Positions 55,470-64,000 of a stretch of 64,000 nucleotides of DNA are shown here, one piece after another. The stretch lies in assembly GCA_010015745.1 (NCBI GenBank), contig ML978176.1, positions 64,400 to 128,399 on the forward strand. Reading direction: 5' to 3'. This DNA is from Setomelanomma holmii (taxonomy: Eukaryota > Ascomycota > Dothideomycetes > Pleosporales > Phaeosphaeriaceae). The stretch's first letter is position 1. The number at the start of each line of letters is the position of its first letter. The notes below the pieces were generated by a model. The model was not told where the DNA came from. It saw only the letters and a list, made by a program, of their open reading frames with translations, and did not search any database. The translations under genes and the position numbers were made by a program.

Positions 55470-57608
55470 TCACGTGCCATTCAGGTTACGAATTAGACGG
55501 TCCGCAAAGTGCAACGACCCGCTAGGGCCATAATCGTCCATGGAACCATGTAGATCAAGCTGCGGAGATTCCACGTCATCGTCTATGCGTCTTTCCTTCC
55601 GGCCCAAAGACTCTTGCGAGGCACGTATACACTTATCAACTGTAAAACTCCATGGACTGCGTGCAATGTTCTTGTCTTTGAGCGGAATACGACCAGGAGA
55701 CGATGATAGACTTCTCGCTACAGCATCATCCACCCCTTCGCCGACCTCATCAAAAGGGATCATCGCGACCCTCAATTTGCTACGCTGAGGTGCGATGGGC
55801 TTCTTCTTGACGGTGCTGAAAGCAAACGGGGAGGCTGCTGCGAAAAGATCTTGAGTACTGATCGGAGGGTCGCGAAGAACGCTGTTGAATGCATCGGGTT
55901 GGTCTAGCTCTGGTTTGAACACTGACAACGGTGTCATAGCTGGACTGAGTTCTGCCATTACCGCTCGTGGTGTTTCATCTTGCGGTTGTGACCATGGCCG
56001 GAAGCTCACGGATGGAGACGTAGGAAACGTGCTCTCTTGAAACTCGAGCTGAGCAAGCAACATGGCTGCCTGAGTGGACATCATAGACTGACGACTGGCA
56101 CGTCGGGATCCCGCACTTTGTTCCTCCCGCTCCTGCTCGATGGCTTGCCTCCCTGCTGCCACTGTCTTAGATTGAGATGACACATCTGCTTCAGCCAGCC
56201 TCATCTCGTCTTTGTCAGCTTCATTCTCATTACTACCATTCAACGGTATTGAATTGCTCGTCTTGTTCTTCTTTAATGCAGGGGATGAATTGAAATTCAT
56301 AGCTCGCGGCTTCGATCTTGGGGCGTTGCCAACTGTCCACTTGGTCCCTGCCACCTTTTGGTATACAAATCCAATTGATGAGTTAGGCACTGGCGAAGCC
56401 ACAAGATTGTGTTGAGGCCGCTCAAAGGTTCTTTCTAAGTTCACTTTACCCGAATTGAATCGCTCTGACTGGCTGTCTGATTTGGCAGACATAGAACGCA
56501 TAGCTACCAGTCGTTCCGCAGAGCTTTGGATATCCCGACGCGAAGGGCCCTTACGTTGTGAAGCCCCTTGCGATGTACCGCTATCGATCGGATGGAGTGC
56601 AAGGTTTACAGACAATGGTGGTAGTGCAGTTGATGGTGCCGCCACTGGGGTCGACGTCCTCGCTTGTTCACAACTTGTTCGCACAACTGATGGATTGATT
56701 GGCGCGGTATTAGATATTTTCGCTGGTGAAGATCTTCGACGGCCCGGCGAGTCGATCGTGCATTTGGGGTCAGGAGCATTTGGCTTGATCAGAGACGATA
56801 TGACCATGGACGCCGAGGCACTTGAATTATCGTCTTGTGACAGAGCTCTGTTTGCCAGTTTTCGAAGAGGCGCTTTTGGCATCGCTAGCTGCAGTGTTTC
56901 TGTCACCTTCGACTGCGGATGCCTTTGTCGCAAGCGGGTCGGCGAGACCTCCTTGTACCCGTTCGCAGAGCGTTTCATGTCAAACTTCCCTTGGGAATCA
57001 GGTCGTCGCAGCCAGAAGGGGTTGGTGAGGGGAGACCTGCTTCGAACGCATCGCTCAGTGCCCACACTGAAGAACTCCGTGGGCCCTGACGTATTGTGCT
57101 CGCTCTGTGATGAAGCCGTTGCTGGTGGGACTTCAAATAGTTCCAGTGTGTAAGTGTCATTCATGTCCTCTTTGTCATCGTCCACAGCTCTGGAAGTCTC
57201 GGGACTGGCAACAGGTACTGCCTCCACTGTTTTCCTGCCCGCGCGTCTAGTACGCCTCTTCGTCTTAGCGACACCTATTGCCTTGGGTGCTTGCTTTGCC
57301 CCAACATCCGTATTATGATCTTTCATTGGCTGATCGTTCTCCTCCATACTCTGAGGTTCTTTCTTAGCCTTCGCCCACGGATTCTTCCAGCCATTGTTGA
57401 ACGGACCTCGGAGGCCTGCTGACAAGATCACGGGCTGTTTGCCACGCAAATACTGTGCTGCAATCTTCTCGACCCTTTGTCGCTTTGCTGCCTGCTCTTC
57501 CGGGGTCGCTGCCTCTCTTGGCATATCCTCAATGAGGTCCTCCAGGTCTGTTCGATAATCGTCCAAGTCTAGTCCGCGCTTGAGGTGAGGATGCAGTGTT
57601 GGCGGCAT
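55470..57608 (-). CDS. Unknown disordered protein, probably nuclear, about 712 aa
   Basis: A single-exon gene without an assigned function. The first ATG in frame is 57614; MPPTLHPHLKRGLDLDDYRT from 57608 is the likely start. The only well-ordered, conserved-looking part is residues 1-75: DDYRTDLEDLIEDMP, then EEQAAKRQRVEKIAAQYLRG and KQPVILSAGLRGPFNNGWKN-PWA. Basic KRQR and KTKRRTRRAGRK clusters (about residues 115-125) suggest nuclear import. The remainder is Ser/Pro-rich with SP/TP sites, some of which could be cyclin-kinase sites. A second short conserved piece ends the protein (SGSLHFADRLIRNLN). It is divergent from the Nud1/Cdc11 gene across about 550 bp. Confidence 0.75.
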   Translation of the reverse strand: MPPTLHPHLKRGLDLDDYRTDLEDLIEDMPREAATPEEQAAKRQRVEKIAAQYLRGKQPVILSAGLRGPFNNGWKNPWAKAKKEPQSMEENDQPMKDHNTDVGAKQAPKAIGVAKTKRRTRRAGRKTVEAVPVASPETSRAVDDDKEDMNDTYTLELFEVPPATASSQSEHNTSGPTEFFSVGTERCVRSRSPLTNPFWLRRPDSQGKFDMKRSANGYKEVSPTRLRQRHPQSKVTETLQLAMPKAPLRKLANRALSQDDNSSASASMVISSLIKPNAPDPKCTIDSPGRRRSSPAKISNTAPINPSVVRTSCEQARTSTPVAAPSTALPPLSVNLALHPIDSGTSQGASQRKGPSRRDIQSSAERLVAMRSMSAKSDSQSERFNSGKVNLERTFERPQHNLVASPVPNSSIGFVYQKVAGTKWTVGNAPRSKPRAMNFNSSPALKKNKTSNSIPLNGSNENEADKDEMRLAEADVSSQSKTVAAGRQAIEQEREEQSAGSRRASRQSMMSTQAAMLLAQLEFQESTFPTSPSVSFRPWSQPQDETPRAVMAELSPAMTPLSVFKPELDQPDAFNSVLRDPPISTQDLFAAASPFAFSTVKKKPIAPQRSKLRVAMIPFDEVGEGVDDAVARSLSSSPGRIPLKDKNIARSPWSFTVDKCIRASQESLGRKERRIDDDVESPQLDLHGSMDDYGPSGSLHFADRLIRNLNGT

Positions 57609-58163
57609 GATCAATCCCCTCTTCCTGACTCAAGCGAAAGCGATGCTATGTTAAGATCTGCTGCTGTATGCGGGGTATCGTAGCCGCGGATGGGTAGGAA
57701 TAGGTGGCGAGCGGCGAGGTCGCATGGTCGTTTGCGTCGATGGGGTCGTGCCTTCCGAATTTCGCAGGAAATCGAAGGTGCAGAATTAGTGCATCGTATG
57801 TCGGGCGTATGCTGGCGGGCGGTGAAGATGAGGGTCGACTCTGCAGAGACTCACCATCACCATCATCGGCGCGTGTTGGCGGCGGGCCGTTGTGGTTACT
57901 GGGGAAACCGTCGACGGCTTTCCCTGTAGCGTCCGCGCGGGGGTTCGAGATGGGAAACCCTGTCGATGGCTGCACACATCCTTGCATATTGATACAGAAG
58001 ACACCGCCGATTCCACGACGCGTTCCTCGCACCTCTTCTTGCCATTGAGGTACCGCGCAATTGCAGCATGCCGTGTGCGCCCGTATAACGGCTTTCGACG
58101 CGTGTCCACACCATAACATCGCCAGCGACTCCTCCGCCCACGCCAGCCAACTACGACACCACA
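57609..58163. promoter_or_regulatory. Divergent promoter region
   Basis: 555 bp between the start of the unknown nuclear-looking protein (left) and the Nud1/Cdc11 scaffold (right). Both transcripts must start here. Several overlapping GC-rich frames are antisense noise. No specific site is assigned. Confidence 0.5.
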
Positions 58164-61100
58164 ATGGCCAACACAACACAGCCATGGCTCGAGGACCTGT
58201 CCGAGGAATGGATCCCACAAGGCACGCCGTCACTTGCACGCGGCTCAGACAGCCCTACAGCTACACAGACATCACAAAGCGTCCCGCCGAAACCGCGCAG
58301 TCGCCTTCCGCGCATGCGACAGTCGTCGGGCTCGTTCTCAGAGATACAGGTCAACATGAAGGGCCTTCAGCAACCGAAGAGAAGAAGCGCGCTGGCAGAG
58401 CGCAGCCTTAGCGACAACAACATCGCTCCAGCGTCACCTGACGCCTCGTACGTCGCGACCTCGCGCACCCCCTCATACGCCTTCTCGGCATCGCAAGGCT
58501 CTATAGTGTACAATGGAACGGTTGCGCACAACACGGTTGCAAAATCGCCTGCGAAAGACAAGGCGCCTCATGGTACCCCAGAGTGGAGGCGCCGACTCGT
58601 GAAGGGCGACCTGGGTTACGGCGATCAGACGGATCTGTTCGGCAACACAGGCCTGCAAAATATCTTCCAGAAGCCAGCTGGTAGCACAACAGATAACACG
58701 CCACAGCCCAAGCGCAAACTCGGCCTACTCAATGGTCTTGCAGCGCTTCCTTCGAGCCCACCACCGTGGCCACCAACACAGCGAAGGGATGGAGAAGCCC
58801 ATAAAGTGGAGTACAACGCAGACGTCGAAGATCAGCAGCCCCAACAGGACACTGTATTTGAGGACTCTGTCGAGGTCCAGGATGATTCCTCCGTTATCCG
58901 CGCACCGAGCGCTGCAACACAAGACGCCCCGCGGACCGTCAGTGGCCAGATCGAGTTCGAGAACGAGAACTTCAGTCCAGTGTACTTGACGACCAATCTA
59001 AAAATAGGGCAGCCTTCAAATCCAACCCCGAACTTTAGGGGTTCCGAGCTCGCCAACCGCCTACGACAAATCGGCTCACCACCACCAAGCCAATACCAGT
59101 CGATTGCAGAAGAGAGTGCTATTAGCCAAAGCCAAGAGGACTCGTCGTTAGCTCGGCTACAGGACGAATCTCTACCTGAGGACTTGCCAGCCGGTACGCC
59201 TGACGTCCCGGATGTAGGTCGGTTCGTTGAGCTTCGAAGAGGCGGCTACTCGCGCGATGGATCTTTTCGTCGACGGCCGCTGAGCCCATCACCGGAGAAA
59301 GGGCATTCCTCTGAGACCGGCACTATTGCGCGGTCTACCAAGATGCAAATGGCTAGATCTGCAGATGAAGAAAGCTCTCCAGCGCAAGAAGTCAGCAACC
59401 CCAAGACCCCACGGCGAAACGGTAATCAATTCCTTAGTCCTGAGCGAGCAAAGAACTCAGGGAGCCCGTTGAAGCTTTTCGACGCACATGACACCTTCAC
59501 CAGCAATCGCCTGCAAAGACGTCTGAGCCAGCTTGAGTACAAGTCTGAAAAGACTGCTGCAAGCAATGATCAGGTTGTGCAAAGCGAGACGACCAAGGTA
59601 GCGCAGAAGGCTTCAACACTGACCTCGGTGGAGGAGGTCAGTTTCCACAAAGATGTTGCGGAGACTTCGATGCCCCCAGAGGTACAGGCTCACCGCAGGG
59701 TCGGTACATTTGGACAGGATCAACTCAATGAGTATGAATTCTCAGGGGACTTTTCTGAATCAATCCTCGAGGGCTCTGTCGCGGATCACAGCGCACCAGA
59801 TGGTTCGCCATCTATCGACGTGGCTCCACCTGGCAGTCGACAACCTTTCAAATTCCATATGGGCAGCTCGTCTGTCTCGCGCAATTCATCACAGCGTAGG
59901 AGACAGGTCTCAAGCCATGCTAGTAGCGTATCTCGAAGTTTTGCCAGACCTAAGTTCCAACGGCACCAGAGCGCCTCAACAAATCAACCCGTGGAGCACG
60001 TTGAAGTCGAGCAAGAATACACCGAGGGTAAGAGGGGCCCAACGTCGCCGTTCAAGAACCCCACACCGAAGCGTAGGAGGACCATTCCCTCGGCAGACGA
60101 TGAGGAAGATGCGAGCGAGGAACACGTCCTCAGCGATAGCGTGCGCAAGACCATATACGACTTTCACACCGCCATGCAGTCTGTCGTTGGAAGAAAGCGG
60201 AAGGATGCACGCCACGACTCGAACAACAATGTAGCAGATCCCGAGACATTGGCGCGCAGGCATATCTTGAGGCCTCGTAATCCCACACCAAGCCAGAGGA
60301 GACGAGATGAGATACATGCAGAGATCATGGAGGCGACAGAGGCCTTCATCCAGTCCTCGCCGAAGCTCAACACTATTCGAGAACAGTTGTCACCACCCGT
60401 GACATCTGATCGCAAATCCGAGGAGAGTCGAGCTGCTGCCATCGCCAGCGAAGTTGCTGCTTTTAGCATGAAGAAGCAAATGGCTGTCCGAGATGAGAGC
60501 CGCAAGCGATCTGTCACAACACAAGACTTTCTTGACGAGGCAGTAAAAATCATGAATTTCATACGCACGAAAGGTCGGCCCAGTAGCGGCTTGGGTAGCC
60601 TTGAAGAGACCGAGGCTGAAACCGAGCTCCTTGAGAACTCATACACGCATGCCTCTAGCTCACTTACATTCGAGAGACCTCCAAGCAGAGAAGGTCGCAT
60701 GTCAGCATGGAAAGAGCCCAGCAAGCAGCAACTAGATCCGGGCGTCATGATCCATCTTCGTAAGTACCAGGAGAGGGATACAGATACATTCCTCAATTCC
60801 TCCGTGAGTTCTCTCCGGTTCTCACTGGTAAGAGGACCGGCAACGCCAGAGGATGCGAGCGTAGTCATCGAGCAAGACGATATTCGAATCACCGACAACC
60901 CGCATCGACACACTAAAAGTAATGACTTAGAGGAGAACCTTGGCTCTCAACCTCGTACAGCTCGAACGCAACATTCCACAGGTTCGTCGATAGGTCAGAC
61001 CGTAGCCACGAGTGCTTCTCGCCGCTCAGATCACGTTGCTACCCTGGCGCCGGAAGCTGTCGCGCATCTCATTCCACAGGAAGTTGCGGGAATGAGCTTC

Positions 61101-63649
61101 GATCGTGAAAAGAACATATGGGTGCGCCAGAAGAGCCCTTCAAAAGAGCATCGTCAACAAGAGGAGGATCGTAGTGCCCTGCATGATAGTGAAGATGACC
61201 CATTTGGCAACATTCCAGATCTCACAGTGGATGATACGAAGGAGCACGAAGTCAGGACGGGTTCTCCTGTACGCCCTCAACCAACCGCGGAGACTATTTT
61301 GGAGGACACTGAGAAAGACCAGTTAGAGGCGTACAACCGCCCAGTGACACGGGAAGGAAAGGGCATTGCTTTCACGGACACGAGTTCCGTACCCTCGAAA
61401 ATGTCGAATTTTGGGTGGAGCTATCCGAAGACGGAGACAAGAGCTACATCATGGAGTACACAAGCACCTAGGAACTGGAGCACTCAAAAGGCGCCGCAAG
61501 CGCAGACGACCTATGCCATCCCCGAATCTGATGAAGACGATATTGAGCATGAGATAAAGTTCTTCGAAGATCGTGGGCATGCACCCTCGAATATTCAGGA
61601 CCGCCGTGTCCGTGACATAACAATATCGATTGCCGAACGAGGCGTTCGAGCCGAGGAGCAGGCATCAACCCAAACACGGCAGAGTGGTGCAGCTCCATGG
61701 TCTACCCAAGTTCGGTCGAGAACTCAAGGACAAGCAACGACACAAGCTGACCTAGGACGCTCGAGGACGCTTCCACGGGCTCCTACTCGCAAGCCGGTAT
61801 TCACGGGAGATGGCGATCTATCGCTACTCGAAGAGCTTCCCACAAAGAACTATCGAATGCAACTCTCGATGAATGTCTCAGCTCCGGTTCTGGCTCAAGG
61901 TGACCACAATGCGCTCCTTGCACCCTCCTCTCCTGTCAAAGGAGATGTCACTTTCATGCTCAGCGATTTACCGGAGTTCACTCTCAACCAGATTGACGAG
62001 TGTGAGGTCCCAGATCGAGTCGTCGTGCAGCATGATGGCACGCGCTTCTCCAAAGCGCTGGAAGATCGCTACGCATTAGGCACTGCCGAACTCGTGAAGG
62101 CATTGCAGGATGTCGAGCCGGATGAGCCCTACTGGGAAGACTTACGCAAAGTCGATTTACATGACAAGGGGCTCAATACACTGCATCGCCTAGATGACCT
62201 CTGCTATCAATTGGAGGAGCTTGATGTATCAAACAATGGCATCAGTCAGGTTAAGGGGATACCCTACACCATGAGACGCCTGCAGGCCCAGAAGAATTGT
62301 CTTAATGGCCTCACCTCATGGACCAATCTCATCAATTTGCAGCACCTCGACATTTCCAATAACGAAGTCGACAGCTTAGATGGTCTTGCCGAATTGATCC
62401 ATCTGCGTGTACTGGCCGTCGACAACAACAAAATCAAGTCTCTAGACGGTATCCTGCACCTCGATGGTCTCATGGAGTTGAGTGCTGGCGGCAACCAGAT
62501 CGAGATGGTGGACTTTGGTCGATCTGATCTGTGAGTAGTTCGCTGCCCAACATGTCAGCAGGAGCTAACTTTACCAGCAAATCTCTCACAGACCTGAATC
62601 TTCGGAACAACCGACTTCTCGAGGTCCGCAACCTTCATCGCCTCCCTCGGCTCGAGCATATCAACCTTGGTAAGCTTGCTCAACAGTGCTTGGAAAATCG
62701 TGTTGACATGCTAATACTTGTAGACGACAATGAGATTGAGGACTTTCCTCTCTTTGACGGCTCAGCCGAGCGGTGCAAGTCGATCCGTTCCTTGCGCCTC
62801 TGCCGCAATGGAATGAGTTTGCTCGATGTTGATGGGCACTTCCCGAAGCTGGAGACGCTGCACGTAGACGGCAACTGCCTGACCAATGTGCCTGGTCTGG
62901 AGCATATTCGACGACTTCGCACCTTCTCAGCCCGGGATCAGATGCTGAGCAGCGATTCTGATGCAGAGACTTGTGTCAGCAATCTTATCAGGAATTGTGA
63001 CGTGCGCAATCTGTACCTGTCGCTTAATCCTACACAAGGTCTGGAGATATCGCAGCATTTGTTGAATCTTCAGCGACTAGAGCTTGCGTCAATGGGCCTC
63101 AAAGAGCTGCCAGATAATTTTGGGCAGCTAACGCCGAACATACGGTCCATCAACCTGAACTTTAATTCAATCAAGGACTTGCGGCCGTTACTCAACATCA
63201 AGCGACTGGATGAGCTTCTCTTAGCTGGCAATAAGCTCGAACGACTACGCGCGAATGCGATGGTTCTTGGCAAACTCGAGACACTTTCCAAGCTGGACTG
63301 GCGCGACAATCCTCTCACACTCCGCTTCTACGCACCGACCTCCGAAAATCGAGTCATGTCCCTCCGACAGAAGCCGAGTGACGAGCAACTCACGGACCGA
63401 TTTGTGTTGCCCGAAGGGGACATCGAAGCCGATGAGCTGCATCTTTCGCGATTAGACTACGAGACGCGAATCCGGCGACGTGTAACTGAAATGATGCTGG
63501 CCAATCTGTGCAGGAACTTGAGGGAGCTTGACGGCCTTCGATTCGACAAGGCGAGAGTGCTCGTGAAGGACGATATATGGGAGCGTATGCTCTTGCTTGG
63601 TGTCCTTCAGCGCAAGCAGCTAGGGACTTCCAGCAATGGGAATCAGTGA
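58164..63649 (+). CDS. Leucine-rich repeat scaffold of the spindle pole (Nud1/Cdc11/SnaD type)
   Basis: A 1794-aa scaffold of the mitotic-exit/septation network (Nud1 in budding yeast, Cdc11 in fission yeast, SnaD in Aspergillus). Exons are 58164-62530, 62578-62669 and 62724-63649; introns 47 and 54 bp. The start MANTTQPWLEDLSEEWIPQ is the recognisable head. About 1300 residues of disordered, Ser/Thr-Pro-rich sequence follow. The LRR block starts near residue 1325 with KVDLHDKGLNTLHRLDDL and runs through repeats such as LEELDVSNNGISQVKGI and LQHLDISNNEVDSLDGLAEL to about 1720, with a capping segment RNLRELDGLRFDKARVL. It should anchor the GTPase/kinase cascade at the spindle pole body. Confidence 0.92.
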
Positions 63650-64000
63650 GATGGCTTCGAGGTCACAGCTCGTCACAGTTGCCAAGGAGGATAACGATAG
63701 ACCCGTCCGGTTTGAGGCGAGGCCCGTTGAGATGGCGGCTTGTATAGAGTCAGGCGTGGCGGTGGGTCGCTGTGACATGGAGTTTTGGTTACTTTTGATG
63801 GAGCAGTTGGTACTTGAGCATTTATTAGGCGCATTTCATTTGCACGCCGTGCATGGGATAGGGCTAAAGACCCTCTGTACGGTTCAATGAGCTGTATTGG
63901 TAACGATCACGTAGTAAAAATTCGCATCGTGACGACTTGTTGACATGGAAATGTCGTGTGAGAAGTGAGAGACGTGATCTGCCCAGGCTGGATCATCCCA
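63650..64000. other. 3' flank to the window edge
   Basis: Downstream region of the LRR gene and the right edge of the window. A plus-strand frame 63636-63890 is not coding-like. No terminator hairpin is expected in fungi and none is called. Confidence 0.4.

Noticed and set aside
56455..57153. 232-codon plus-strand frame
   Set aside because: Antisense shadow of the 712-aa disordered protein; no domain.
1..64000. A secondary-metabolite or transport gene cluster around the MFS pump
   Set aside because: No polyketide synthase, peptide synthetase, terpene cyclase or tailoring enzyme is found nearby; neighbours are unrelated.

Overview
This window is ordinary nuclear DNA of a filamentous ascomycete (Pezizomycotina, probably a Dothideomycete; the class is a guess). 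The evidence is intron-poor genes with short 46-122 bp GT-AG introns, roughly one gene per 2.5-3 kb on both strands, long disordered Ser/Pro/Gln-rich proteins, and fungal families such as a DUF3433-like membrane protein, Zn2Cys6 and bHLH regulators, a DHA1 transporter, Tim54 and a Nud1/Cdc11-type LRR scaffold. No plasmid, phage, CRISPR, rRNA or convincing tRNA was seen.

Layout. 1-1.3 kb: left-edge, minus-strand remnant of a DUF3433-like multi-pass membrane protein, broken by at least three stops and frame changes. 2.1-4.0 kb: MFS drug/polyamine exporter. 5.6-7.0 kb: bHLH transcription factor. 7.9 kb: small Cys-rich protein. 8.3-10.2 kb: CorA-like membrane protein. 10.6-11.3 kb: F-box-like protein. 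11.4-12.6 kb: SPRTN-type DNA-protein crosslink protease, divergent from a 1157-aa TBC Rab-GAP (13.0-16.5 kb). 17.5-19.4 kb: unstudied HExxH zincin-like protein. 19.8-21.1 kb: eIF3h. 21.5-22.9 kb: conserved basic fungal protein. 23.2-24.1 kb: glutathione transferase. 24.3-26.4 kb: GPATCH1. 27.4-30.6 kb: KIN1/PAR-1 kinase. 31.2-32.5 kb: CNOT9/Caf40. 33.2-33.9 kb: ribosomal protein uL1. 34.9-35.5 kb: MIX23/Cid2, divergent from DNA ligase I (36.0-38.8 kb). 40.1-40.6 kb: very short Zn2Cys6 protein. 41.7-42.0 kb: possible HET-domain remnant. 42.4-43.2 kb: MCTS1/Tma20. 43.5-44.8 kb: SGT2. 45.2-46.6 kb: TIM54. 47.4-48.5 kb: unrecognised spliced gene. 50.3-54.3 kb: KCS1 inositol hexakisphosphate kinase. 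55.5-57.6 kb: unknown nuclear-looking protein, divergent from the Nud1/Cdc11 scaffold (58.2-63.6 kb).

Most genes are unlinked housekeeping functions: translation (eIF3h, uL1, MCTS1), mRNA decay and splicing (CNOT9, GPATCH1), genome maintenance (ligase I, SPRTN), mitochondrial and tail-anchored protein biogenesis (TIM54, MIX23, SGT2) and signalling (KIN1, KCS1, TBC, Nud1). They do not form a pathway cluster. I found no clear new multi-gene system. The best leads are single items: the stop-riddled DUF3433-like copy with a RIP-like pattern, the zincin-like protein, the mini Zn2Cys6 regulator, and the conserved basic protein at 21.5-22.9 kb. Exon boundaries were placed by hand from splice signals, frame phase and family conservation.
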